DNA from: Maribacter vaceletii | GTDB lineage: Bacteria; Bacteroidota; Bacteroidia; Flavobacteriales; Flavobacteriaceae | Length of the DNA stretch: 64,000 nt | Direction: 5' to 3' | NCBI RefSeq assembly: GCF_003634105.1 | Contig: NZ_RBIQ01000007.1 | Coordinates: forward strand, 1,612,001-1,676,000 | Shown: piece by piece, positions 17,606 through 25,666 of the stretch | Position numbering within the stretch: position 1 is the first letter of the stretch | Layout of the letters: each line of letters starts with the position of its first letter | The notes under the pieces: generated by a model | The model's database searches: none | Seen by the model: the letters and a program-made list of their open reading frames with translations, nothing else | Told to the model about the DNA's origin: nothing | Program-made: the position numbers and the translations under genes

Positions 17606-18019
17606 TTATGCTACTTTTATATAAGATTTTGGTTCTTTGTTTTTAGTGGTAGTAGTTTCTTTATGGTATTTCATTTTTTTATTCTGAATATAGGTAGTCC
17701 AAACAAGTACTAAGCAAACCACTGCAGCTGCACCATTACCATCTTTGGCTAACAAGTGCGCAATAATGCCAAATAAAAAATTCATAAAAAAACCTGCGTA
17801 CGCCCACTCTATTAGCCATTTTCCTTTATTTAATAAAATAATGGTTAGGCCAAGTAATTGCGCGCCACCAATAACAGATATTAAATAGGTAGGGTACCCT
17901 AGTTTTTGAAACTTAAGTGCTATAGCATCATAGTTTATAAAAGAATTTGCTACAGCATATAGTATTGCTATAGAAAATAATGTAATTGCTATACGGTAGT
18001 ATGTTTTTGTAGTATTCAT
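17606..18019 (-). CDS. DoxX-like membrane protein
   Basis: A 137-residue inner-membrane protein with four predicted helices (about residues 10-28, 43-62, 68-90 and 95-112) and a basic C-terminal tail rich in Lys and Thr. The spacing and the motif LGYPTYLISVIGGAQLLGLTIIL match the DoxX_2 family of small four-helix proteins. Their function is mostly unknown; some associate with redox enzymes. It is transcribed alone, with a terminator behind it and nested inverted repeats in front of its start that may bind a regulator. The neighbouring msrAB genes suggest, but do not prove, a link to oxidative stress. Confidence 0.8.
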   Translation of the reverse strand: MNTTKTYYRIAITLFSIAILYAVANSFINYDAIALKFQKLGYPTYLISVIGGAQLLGLTIILLNKGKWLIEWAYAGFFMNFLFGIIAHLLAKDGNGAAAVVCLVLVWTTYIQNKKMKYHKETTTTKNKEPKSYIKVA

Positions 18020-18027
18020 AGTAATGG

Positions 18028-18064
18028 GGTTTAAGATTGTTGTACTAAAGTACTTTCTTAAACC
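18028..18064. promoter_or_regulatory. Nested inverted repeats upstream of the DoxX-like gene
   Basis: GGTTTAAGA (18028-18036) and TCTTAAACC (18056-18064) form perfect 9-bp arms enclosing the palindrome GTACTAAAGTAC (18042-18053). The site is 9 bases upstream of the DoxX-like start. GTACT/AGTAC sites recall HxlR-type redox regulators, which is only a guess. Confidence 0.45.
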
Positions 18065-18123
18065 TCATTTACTTAGGGTATATCGCCCAATTACTATTTA
18101 GTGTAGGCCAGTGGTAAACCGCT

Positions 18124-18663
18124 TTATTTTAACTTATCTGCATGCATTTTTCTAAGTTTTGCAAGCTTAGGGGTTATAACAGCGCTACAAAAACTTTGTT
18201 CTGTATTGTTTCTATAATAATCTTGGTGGTAGTCTTCTGCTTCATAAAAAATAGGCAACTCACTCACTTCGGTTACTATTGGGTCTTCGTAATAAGGGCT
18301 TACTTCTTTAATAACTTCTAGTGCCGTTTTTTCCTGTTCTGCAGTATGATAGTATATTACAGAACGGTATTGCGTACCAACATCGCCACCTTGTCTATTT
18401 AAAGTGGTGGGGTCATGGCTAGTCATAAAAATTACCAATAAATCTTTATAAGAAATTTTAGTAGCATCAAAAGTAACTTGTATTACTTCTGCATGACCAG
18501 TAAGTCCAGAACAAACCTCTCTATAAGTTGGTTTTCCTGGAGCAGTACCTCCGCTATAGCCAGACACAATTTTATGTACTCCTTTTATTTCGTTAAAAAC
18601 GGCTTCAACACACCAAAAGCAACCACCACCAACGGTAGCTGTTTGTATATTAGAATTACTCAT
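18124..18663 (-). CDS. msrA: Peptide-methionine (S)-S-oxide reductase MsrA
   Basis: A 179-residue enzyme that repairs methionine-S-sulfoxide. The catalytic motif GCFWC is at residues 14-18, and the family motifs SGYSGG, GHAEVIQVTFD, FMTSHDPTTLNRQGGDVGTQYRSVIYY and AEDYHQDYYRNN are intact. Its start overlaps the 3' end of msrB by 8 bases, so the two are translated as a coupled pair that together covers both sulfoxide stereoisomers. No signal peptide is present, which places it in the cytoplasm. Confidence 0.97.
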   Translation of the reverse strand: MSNSNIQTATVGGGCFWCVEAVFNEIKGVHKIVSGYSGGTAPGKPTYREVCSGLTGHAEVIQVTFDATKISYKDLLVIFMTSHDPTTLNRQGGDVGTQYRSVIYYHTAEQEKTALEVIKEVSPYYEDPIVTEVSELPIFYEAEDYHQDYYRNNTEQSFCSAVITPKLAKLRKMHADKLK

Positions 18664-19111
18664 TTAATTGTTTGTTTAATTTTAAAGATTCAGAATTTAC
18701 ACAATAGCGCAAGCCACTAGGTTCTGGTCCGTCTGGAAAAATATGTCCTAAATGGGAATCACAAGTGTTACACATAACTTCTACCCTAATCATACCATAA
18801 GTGGTATCTTTTTTATATTTAATAGCGTTATCCTTAACAGGTTGTGTAAAGCTAGGCCACCCAGTACCAGATTCAAATTTAATGGTAGAGTTAAATAAAG
18901 GGGTGTTACAACAAATACAATTGTACTCACCAGCCTCGTGCGCACTACAGAGTGCTCCAGTATGTGGGGCTTCAGTTCCTTTTTGTCTTGTGATTTTATA
19001 TTGTTCAGGGGTTAAAAGTTGTTGCCACTCTGCATCAGACTTTTCTACTCTTTTATCTGGAGTAGGGTTTCCTTTAACGCTATAATTAATTACATCTTTC
19101 CAGGTTAGCAT
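18656..19111 (-). CDS. msrB: Peptide-methionine (R)-S-oxide reductase MsrB
   Basis: A 151-residue enzyme that reduces methionine-R-sulfoxide. The SelR fold is marked by SGTGWPSF (residues 81-88) and SHLGHIF (119-125). Two zinc-binding Cys pairs are present: C65 and C68 in the CICC motif, and C114/C117 in MCNTC. The catalytic Cys is C137 in RYCVNS. It is the first gene of the msrB-msrA pair and overlaps msrA by 8 bases. It lacks a signal peptide. A GACTA...TAGTC inverted repeat sits 36 bases upstream, in the region shared with the divergent endonuclease gene. Confidence 0.96.
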   Translation of the reverse strand: MLTWKDVINYSVKGNPTPDKRVEKSDAEWQQLLTPEQYKITRQKGTEAPHTGALCSAHEAGEYNCICCNTPLFNSTIKFESGTGWPSFTQPVKDNAIKYKKDTTYGMIRVEVMCNTCDSHLGHIFPDGPEPSGLRYCVNSESLKLNKQLNE

Positions 19112-19147
19112 GGTATATTTCCTTTCTGTTTTAATACTGAATATTTG

Positions 19148-19163
19148 ACTATTATAGTAGTCT
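19148..19163. promoter_or_regulatory. Imperfect palindrome in the msrB/endonuclease divergent region
   Basis: GACTATTATAGTAGTC has 5-bp inverted arms (GACTA/TAGTC) and lies between two divergent start codons. It could be an operator, but the arms are short. Confidence 0.25.
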
Positions 19164-19218
19164 TAAATAAGATATAAACCTTACTATATTTTGGGTTATA
19201 TAAACCACTAATTTAGGT

Positions 19219-19226
19219 TAAATTTG
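19219..19226 (+). promoter_or_regulatory. Bacteroidota -7 element before the endonuclease gene
   Basis: TAAATTTG matches TAnnTTTG exactly and lies only 4 bases before the ATG at 19231. If used, the transcript would be leaderless or nearly so. The nearest TTG upstream is about 25 bases away, longer than the usual spacing. Confidence 0.4.
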
Positions 19227-19230
19227 AAAT

Positions 19231-20043
19231 ATGAGAAAAAGCTATTCTAATAAAACTATATATTCTGTTTTAATGCTTATTTGTGTGGTTGGTTTTTGGT
19301 TGTTTGAAAATTTTTATACCCCAGCTACCTATTCCGATAAAAATTCTGAAGGTTTAAAAAAAGAAGTTTCTAAATATTTAATGCCAACTTCTACCACAGG
19401 AAGTATTGTAGAACATTCGTATTATTCTTTATCGTATAATGAAGCGTATGAACAAGCAGAGTGGGTAGCTTATAAACTGGATAAAAAGGATTTAACGTAT
19501 GAGGATAGAAAGAGGCCTTATTTTATTGAGGACCCAATGGTAAAAACAAAATCGGCTGATTGGCGAAATTACAAAGGCTCTGGTTATGATCGTGGCCATT
19601 TGTGTCCTGCTGGGGATCGCAGATTTTCTAAACAAGCCTATGACGAAACGTTTTATACCAGTAATATAAGTCCGCAAGACAGAGAATTTAATGCTGGTAT
19701 TTGGAATAAATTAGAAATGAAAACAAGATACTGGGCAAAAAAGTACGGGAGTATATTTGTAATAACTGGTGGGGTTTTGGAAAATGGTTTAGAGGAAATA
19801 GGGGAGGAAGATGTTGCTGTGCCAGATTATTTTTATAAAATTATTGCAAAAGGAGAAAAAGATAATTTAAGTGTAGTAGCTTTTTTAATGAAAAATAAAG
19901 AGAGCTCTTCTTCTATAAAACAATTTTTAGTGCCAGTAGATGTTATTGAAAAACGTACTGGAATAGATTTTTTTGCAGCACTTTCTAAAGAAAAACAGGA
20001 TAAAATAGAGCGGAAAGTTACTTCTAGTGGTTGGAAATTTTAA
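19231..20043 (+). CDS. DNA/RNA non-specific endonuclease (NUC1/EndoG family), membrane-anchored
   Basis: A 270-residue protein with an N-terminal hydrophobic anchor (about residues 10-27) that places the enzyme in the periplasm or outside. The beta-beta-alpha metal nuclease motif DRGH is at residues 120-123 within GYDRGHLCPAGDRRFS. NAGIWNKLE near 154-162 supplies the metal-binding Asn and downstream acidic residue. The family cleaves DNA and RNA without sequence preference, for nutrient use or defence. It overlaps the convergent rodA gene by 4 bases at the tail. Confidence 0.92.
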   Translation: MRKSYSNKTIYSVLMLICVVGFWLFENFYTPATYSDKNSEGLKKEVSKYLMPTSTTGSIVEHSYYSLSYNEAYEQAEWVAYKLDKKDLTYEDRKRPYFIEDPMVKTKSADWRNYKGSGYDRGHLCPAGDRRFSKQAYDETFYTSNISPQDREFNAGIWNKLEMKTRYWAKKYGSIFVITGGVLENGLEEIGEEDVAVPDYFYKIIAKGEKDNLSVVAFLMKNKESSSSIKQFLVPVDVIEKRTGIDFFAALSKEKQDKIERKVTSSGWKF

Positions 20044-21323
20044 AAACTTTCTTTTAGTCTATTAGCATCTAATCGTAAAAAAATAAAAAGTAATATGGTG
20101 AAAAATAGTAGACCAGAACCACCATAACTCATAAATGGCAAAGGAATACCAATAGTTGGTAATATACCTATTACCATACCTACATTAATTAAAAAATGTA
20201 TAAAAAGGATAGAAACTACCCCATAGCCATACATTCTTGAAAACGGATTTTTTTGACGTTCTGCCAAGTGTATTAATCTTAAAAAAAGAAAGGTAAATGT
20301 GAGTACTACTAAAGAGGTTCCTAAAAAGCCCCATTCTTCGCCAATAGTACTAAATATATAATCAGAATGTTGTTCTGGTACAAAATCTCCTTTGGTACGT
20401 GTACCTTCTAAAAACCCTTTTCCTATTAGTCCGCCAGATTCAATAGCCTTTTCAGACTGGTAGGTATTGTAGCCAATAGTTTTTCGTATTTGCTCTAATT
20501 TTTTAGGGTCTTTTTCTAAACGTAGCCAAAGACTAAAACGGTCTCTGTGCCTTTGTTCAAAAACATTATTAAAAACAAAATTTACCGATAGAGAAAATAA
20601 CACAATAGCTACTAATGCAGAAGCAAAAGGTATAATAGGTACTTTAAATTTTTTTCTTTTTATTAAAAAGAAAATGGTAGTAAATAAAGCTAAGGAAATG
20701 GTAAGCCATAAAGTGCCAAACTTTAAGGTAGCTACAAATATGAGAATAACTAAAAATAAAATCCCTAAATAATATAGTGGTAAACCTTCTCTAAATATTA
20801 CAAAAATTAATGCAAAAAATACTAAAGCACTACCGGGGTCTGGTTGCGGTATAATTAGAATAGCGGGTATTAAGAGTATTAAAATGGCGTATAGCTGGTC
20901 TTTTCTACGTTTTATATCTGTTTGTATATCACTTAAGTATTTAGCCAAGGCCAGTGCGGTTGCTACTTTGGCAAGCTCTGAGGGTTGTAGGTTAAAAAAA
21001 CCTAAGTCGTACCATGAGGTTGCCCCGGCAATAGTTTTGCCAAAAGGGTATAAGCCAAGGAGAATTACCATGGCAATAAGGTAAAAAAGACTAGAGAAGC
21101 GCTCATAGAAATTTACTTCTAATGCTAGAACTAACATAATAGCAATTATACTAGCACCTGCAAAAAAAAGCTGTTTGCCATGTAATGCGTTAAAATTAAA
21201 TATTTGTGGTTCTGCTTCTGTAACCGTACTAGAATAAATATTTAACCAACCAATGAGCACTAAAGTAAAGTAGAATAATACGCTTAGCCAGTCTATACGT
21301 TTTAGAACACTATTACCAGACAT
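20040..21323 (-). CDS. rodA: Rod-shape SEDS glycosyltransferase RodA
   Basis: A SEDS-family peptidoglycan polymerase of about 427 residues, with around ten membrane helices. Signature stretches are GATSWYDLGFFNLQPSELAK, PDPGSALVF, FVPEQHSDYIFSTIGEEWGFLG and GIPLPFMSYGGSG. The start at 21323 (MSGNSVLKRIDWL) is preferred to an in-frame start at 21365, because it gives an 11-base overlap with mrdA and a normal N-terminus. It works with PBP2, encoded immediately upstream, in the elongasome. It ends tail-to-tail with the endonuclease gene. Confidence 0.95.
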   Translation of the reverse strand: MSGNSVLKRIDWLSVLFYFTLVLIGWLNIYSSTVTEAEPQIFNFNALHGKQLFFAGASIIAIMLVLALEVNFYERFSSLFYLIAMVILLGLYPFGKTIAGATSWYDLGFFNLQPSELAKVATALALAKYLSDIQTDIKRRKDQLYAILILLIPAILIIPQPDPGSALVFFALIFVIFREGLPLYYLGILFLVILIFVATLKFGTLWLTISLALFTTIFFLIKRKKFKVPIIPFASALVAIVLFSLSVNFVFNNVFEQRHRDRFSLWLRLEKDPKKLEQIRKTIGYNTYQSEKAIESGGLIGKGFLEGTRTKGDFVPEQHSDYIFSTIGEEWGFLGTSLVVLTFTFLFLRLIHLAERQKNPFSRMYGYGVVSILFIHFLINVGMVIGILPTIGIPLPFMSYGGSGLLFFTILLFIFLRLDANRLKESF

Positions 21324-23181
21324 ACTCATTAATCTTAAACTCTTCGCCACTATATGGTTTAGCATATTCGCGCTCCAAAGTTTTTTCTAACATTCTTTTT
21401 TCTAAGTCTTTCCTAGTTACGTTCCCTTTAATGTATTTTTCTATCATTAAAGAAGCTATGTGTCCTGCGTAACGCGACCCATAATACCCATTTTCTATAT
21501 ACACAGCAATTGCAATTTTAGGCTTATTTACAGGGGCAAAAGCAACAAAAACAGAATGATCTGTTAGTTGGGTTCTTACGCCATCAATTTTAGTAAAATT
21601 TTCTGCTGTTCCTGTTTTTCCTGCAATTTCTATATCTGGTATTTGTACCCATCTTGCGGTACCTTTTCTATATACATCGGCCATACCCTGTATTACAGGT
21701 TCAAAGTGTTTACGATCAATTGTAGTATGTTTAGGTTCTGTGAATCTTGGGTTAGAAATGGCCTCTCCTTCAATTTTCTTTAAAATATGAGGTGTAAAGT
21801 AATGTCCTCTATTAGCAATTGCTGCGGTCATATTTGCTAGTTGTACTGGCGTAGCCAATACTTCTCCCTGGCCAATAGAGTTAGATATTATATAGGAAGA
21901 GCTCCATCTATTATCTCCATACCATTTATCATAGTATTCTTTACTAGGGATTCTTCCTTTTTGACCATACGGTAAATCATATCCTAGGTAATTTCCTAAA
22001 CCAAAACTCTTCATGTGTTTTTCCCAAACATCCATGCCTTCATCGGTAGTTTCAAATTTTTCGTATATTTTTCTGAACGTTCCAGCAAAATAAGCGTTAC
22101 AAGATTTGTAGATTCCAGAATTTACATTTCGTAAACCACCCCCACAGTGGCATCCTTTTTTGGAGCGCCCCACATAAAAACCATTGTAACAACGTATGGT
22201 TGTGTTTTCTTCTATTACATCTTCTTGCAATGCAATAAGAGCATTTAGGGTTTTAAATGGGGATCCTGGCGGTTGTTGTGCTAGGATGGATCTATCCCAT
22301 GTTGGGTTTGCAATAGTATCATTATAAAGTTTGGTGTAATTTCTAGAACGTTTTCTGCCAACTAATAAAGCGGGGTCATAGGTTGGTCCAGAAATCATAG
22401 ACAATATTTCGCCAGAGGAAGGTTCTAAAGCAACTATACCGCCGCGTTTACCAATCATTAGCTGCTCTCCATATTCTTGGAGAACTTTATCTATAGTAAG
22501 GCTAATTTGTTTTCCTTGCTCAGGAATGGTATCTAGAGAACCACTTTTATACGGGCCTATATCTCTATTAAAACGGTCTTTTTGAATGTATTGTACTCCC
22601 TTACGACCTCTTAAAATTTCTTCGTACTGTTTTTCTACTCCTGTACGGCCAGTTAATTCTCCCTGTACGTAGTATTTGTTTTTGGCTAAATCTCTTTCAT
22701 TAACTTCACTAATATACCCTAATACATTTGCTCCACTATTGGTGTCATAATATCTTAGAGAACGTTTTTGAATATAAAACCCTTTGTACTTTCTCATTTT
22801 CTCTTGGAGTCTGCCATAGTCTTCTTTAGAAAGCTGATGTACTAATACAGATGGTAAACGTGGAGAATATATTCTTGCCTTTCTAAGTTGTTTTATAAAT
22901 TTTTCTTTCTCTAAATTTAATAAACTACAAAATTCTAATGTATCTAGAGGTTTTACTTCTCTAGGGATTACCATTACATCATAAGCAGGGTCATTACCAA
23001 CTAATAGTTTTCCATTTCGATCATATATATAACCGCGTTCTGGGTAATCATAGATTGTTTTTATTGCAGGATCTTCTGCTATTTGGTCTGGCGAAAAGCT
23101 AAATATTTGCAAATAAGAAAGCCTACCCAAAAAGGTAATTCCTATAAGTATAACTAAAGAGGATAATAATAGTCTTTTCAT
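21313..23181 (-). CDS. mrdA: Penicillin-binding protein 2
   Basis: A 622-residue class B PBP, the transpeptidase of the elongasome. One N-terminal membrane anchor (residues 4-22) is followed by the PBP dimerisation domain and the transpeptidase domain. The active-site Ser is in SPFKTLNAL (SxxK), the second motif is in YKSCNAYF (SxN form), and KTGT is the third motif in AGKTGTAEN. A small Cys-rich insert (KKGCHCGGG) lies before the SxN motif, as in other PBP2s that bind a metal there. It overlaps mreD by 4 bases and rodA by 11. Confidence 0.96.
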   Translation of the reverse strand: MKRLLLSSLVILIGITFLGRLSYLQIFSFSPDQIAEDPAIKTIYDYPERGYIYDRNGKLLVGNDPAYDVMVIPREVKPLDTLEFCSLLNLEKEKFIKQLRKARIYSPRLPSVLVHQLSKEDYGRLQEKMRKYKGFYIQKRSLRYYDTNSGANVLGYISEVNERDLAKNKYYVQGELTGRTGVEKQYEEILRGRKGVQYIQKDRFNRDIGPYKSGSLDTIPEQGKQISLTIDKVLQEYGEQLMIGKRGGIVALEPSSGEILSMISGPTYDPALLVGRKRSRNYTKLYNDTIANPTWDRSILAQQPPGSPFKTLNALIALQEDVIEENTTIRCYNGFYVGRSKKGCHCGGGLRNVNSGIYKSCNAYFAGTFRKIYEKFETTDEGMDVWEKHMKSFGLGNYLGYDLPYGQKGRIPSKEYYDKWYGDNRWSSSYIISNSIGQGEVLATPVQLANMTAAIANRGHYFTPHILKKIEGEAISNPRFTEPKHTTIDRKHFEPVIQGMADVYRKGTARWVQIPDIEIAGKTGTAENFTKIDGVRTQLTDHSVFVAFAPVNKPKIAIAVYIENGYYGSRYAGHIASLMIEKYIKGNVTRKDLEKRMLEKTLEREYAKPYSGEEFKINEYVW

Positions 23182-23687
23182 TCTTTTTTAACGCTAAATA
23201 AAGTGCTAAATAGTAAGCAAAGTATTAAAGTAGCTAGGCCTATGGCTAATGCCTTTTTAAGTATTAATAATAGATTAGTAAAACTGAAAATTTCTAATGT
23301 AAAAAATACGAAATGATGCACTACTATTAATAACGCTAAAAAGGTGATTTGTTGTACTTTAGTTGTGTTTCCAAGTTTAAAACTTTGAAATTCTAAATTT
23401 ACCCCAAATACAAAATTCATAATAACAGGTCTTAAATATGCTATAGTAACTGTTGCTGCTGCATTTATGGCCATAGTGTCTGAAAAAAAGTCTATAAATA
23501 GACCAAGTAAAAAACTTAACCCAATAAAGGTTGCTCTATTTTCCTTTATAGGATACCAGTATAAAAATAAGATATATACCATTGGATTAATAAACCCAAA
23601 AAAGTTGAGTCTATTAAACACCAAAACCTGCACTAAGACTAATAGTGTAAAACGTAAAATATTTATAAAAAAATTAGTATTGATCAT
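23178..23687 (-). CDS. mreD: Rod shape-determining protein MreD
   Basis: A 169-residue protein with five or six hydrophobic segments, the expected size and topology for MreD. Sequence conservation in this family is low; the call rests on fold-like hydrophobicity, the FINPMVYILFLYWYPI and LGLFIDFFSDTMAINAAATV stretches, and its place between mreC and mrdA. It overlaps mreC by 14 bases and mrdA by 4, so it is translated as part of the operon. It sits in the inner membrane with MreC, RodA and PBP2. Confidence 0.93.
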   Translation of the reverse strand: MINTNFFINILRFTLLVLVQVLVFNRLNFFGFINPMVYILFLYWYPIKENRATFIGLSFLLGLFIDFFSDTMAINAAATVTIAYLRPVIMNFVFGVNLEFQSFKLGNTTKVQQITFLALLIVVHHFVFFTLEIFSFTNLLLILKKALAIGLATLILCLLFSTLFSVKKE

Positions 23688-24498
23688 TGGAAATGGTCTC
23701 TTGTTCTAATTTTAGTATTTCTTCTCTATTAGGGTTATTAATTATATAAACGTTTTTAATGTTAGTCATGTCATTAAATAACGAAACATTTATATAGTAA
23801 AAACTTTTAGAGTCATCTAGGTCAAACTTTTTTATGGTTCCTATGGGAATATTTTCAGGAAAAATACTACTCATGGCTCCAGTTACTATAGTGTCTCCAA
23901 TAGTAATAGGTACCAATCTAGGAATATCTATTAATTGTACCGTGTTATAGTGTTCTGTATTCCATATTAGAGAGCCAAAGTGGTCCGTATTTTTAATTTT
24001 AGCATTTATATTGGAGTGTTCATTTAAAACACTTTGTACAGATGCATATTTATTAGAAGTGTTTTCTACAATACCCAATATACCTTTATCGGTTATAACA
24101 CCCATATCTTGTTTTATGCTATCTTTTTTACCTTTATTTATAGTAATATAATTGCGCTGATCGGCATAATTATTTTTTATTACTTGTCCAGAAATTACAG
24201 TATAATTTATATTGGAAGAATCTATACGAACGGTGTCTTTTATCTTGCTGTTATATAATATATGACGTAACCTTTTATTATCGTTTACTAATTTTTGGTT
24301 TTCACTTTTTAAATCAAAATAAGAAGTAATATTATAGGAGGTTTGAAAAATTCCCCCCGTTACCCAATTAGAAGAATTAAAAAATTTTGATTGATGAAAA
24401 GAATGCGATTGAATAGTGAAAGACAATGAAATAATCATGAAAAAGATATAAAGCAAAAAAGTTTTATATCGAATTAAAAAATTTATTATCTGCCGCAT
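23674..24498 (-). CDS. mreC: Rod shape-determining protein MreC
   Basis: A 274-residue bitopic protein. It has a transmembrane segment at about residues 10-29, then a coiled coil (about 60-80, LKSENQKLVNDNKRLRHIL), then the periplasmic double beta-barrel with NKGKKDSIKQDMGVITDKGILG and VITGAMSS-like elements. It activates the RodA-PBP2 pair. It follows mreB by 85 bases holding two small hairpins, unlike the overlapping junctions further down the operon. Confidence 0.95.
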   Translation of the reverse strand: MRQIINFLIRYKTFLLYIFFMIISLSFTIQSHSFHQSKFFNSSNWVTGGIFQTSYNITSYFDLKSENQKLVNDNKRLRHILYNSKIKDTVRIDSSNINYTVISGQVIKNNYADQRNYITINKGKKDSIKQDMGVITDKGILGIVENTSNKYASVQSVLNEHSNINAKIKNTDHFGSLIWNTEHYNTVQLIDIPRLVPITIGDTIVTGAMSSIFPENIPIGTIKKFDLDDSKSFYYINVSLFNDMTNIKNVYIINNPNREEILKLEQETISNDQY

Positions 24499-24513
24499 TC
24501 AGTTCAAAATTAT

Positions 24514-24553
24514 ATACTATCAAAAATAGTATGTTTCAATTTGGGGAAATTGA
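24514..24553. repeat. Two small stem-loops between mreB and mreC
   Basis: ATACTAT/ATAGTAT (24514-24520 and 24526-24532) and CAATTT/AAATTG around GGGG (24538-24553) are short inverted repeats in the only real gap inside the mre operon. They could trim or attenuate the transcript so that MreB is made in excess of MreC and MreD. This is inference. Confidence 0.35.
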
Positions 24554-24583
24554 TAACAAAAAACAAAAGAATATACTTAAAGT

Positions 24584-25612
24584 TTATTTAATTAATATAC
24601 TCTTATAACGCTCTAAGTTTTTAAGTGCAATACCTGTTCCTCTTACAACTGCTCTTAACGGGTCTTCTGCTATATAAACAGGTAAATCTGTTTTTTGTGA
24701 TAATCTACGATCCAACCCACGTAACATAGAACCACCACCAGCTAAATAAATACCAGTATTATAAATATCGGCAGCTAGTTCTGGAGGCGTTTGAGATAGT
24801 GTTTCCATAACCGCATCTTCTACACGTAAAATAGATTTGTCTAATGCTTTTGCTATTTCTCTATAAGAAATTTGTACTTGTTTTGGTTTACCGGTAAGTA
24901 AATCTCTTCCTTGTACAGATTTTTCATCTGGAGGTGTTTGTAAATCTTCTGTGGCAGAACCAATTTCAATTTTTATTGCTTCAGCAGTTGTTTCTCCAAC
25001 ATATAAATTATGTTGCGTACGCATATAATAAATAATATCATTGGTAAAAACATCCCCTGCAATTTTCACAGACTTGTCACAAACAATACCCCCTAGAGCA
25101 ATTACTGCAATCTCGGTAGTACCACCACCTATATCTACAATCATGTTTCCTTTAGGCTGCATAATATCTAAACCAATACCAATAGCTGCGGCCATTGGTT
25201 CATGAATTAAGTAAACTTCTTTACCATTTACACGCTCTGCAGATTCTTTTACGGCACGCATCTCTACCTCGGTAATTCCTGAAGGAATACAAATAACCAT
25301 TCGTAAAGCTGGCGGGAACCATTTTTTCTTTAATGCAGGAATGTTCTTAATGAACATATTAATCATCTTTTCAGAAGCATCAAAATCTGCAATTACACCA
25401 TCTTTTAGAGGACGTATAGTTTTTATGTTTTCATGGGTTTTACCTTGCATCATGTTGGCTTCTTTACCAACGGCAATAATTTTTCCAGAAATTCTATCAC
25501 GTGCTACAATAGATGGACTATCTACAACAACCTTATCCATATGTATAATAAGGGTGTTGGCAGTACCTAAATCAATTGCTATTTCTTCTGTCAAGAAATC
25601 AAAAAATCCCAT
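24584..25612 (-). CDS. mreB: Actin-like rod-shape protein MreB
   Basis: A 342-residue bacterial actin that forms filaments under the inner membrane and directs elongasome movement. The nucleotide-binding motifs are intact: EIAIDLGTANTLI (phosphate 1), GNMIVDIGGGTTEIAVIALGG (phosphate 2) and GIYLAGGGSMLRGLDRRL (adenosine). It is the first mre gene after purH, from which it is separated by 54 bases. A near-consensus -7 box in that gap suggests an independent promoter. Confidence 0.97.
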   Translation of the reverse strand: MGFFDFLTEEIAIDLGTANTLIIHMDKVVVDSPSIVARDRISGKIIAVGKEANMMQGKTHENIKTIRPLKDGVIADFDASEKMINMFIKNIPALKKKWFPPALRMVICIPSGITEVEMRAVKESAERVNGKEVYLIHEPMAAAIGIGLDIMQPKGNMIVDIGGGTTEIAVIALGGIVCDKSVKIAGDVFTNDIIYYMRTQHNLYVGETTAEAIKIEIGSATEDLQTPPDEKSVQGRDLLTGKPKQVQISYREIAKALDKSILRVEDAVMETLSQTPPELAADIYNTGIYLAGGGSMLRGLDRRLSQKTDLPVYIAEDPLRAVVRGTGIALKNLERYKSILIK

Positions 25613-25652
25613 AGTTTAAAGTTTGGTTTCGATTAAAAGTGCATTTCGTCGA

Positions 25653-25660
25653 TAAAGGTA
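25653..25660 (-). promoter_or_regulatory. Possible -7 element for mreB
   Basis: On the minus strand TACCTTTA differs from TAnnTTTG only in the last base and lies 40 bases before the mreB start, inside the purH-mreB gap. Confidence 0.4.
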
Positions 25661-25666
25661 CTAAAA

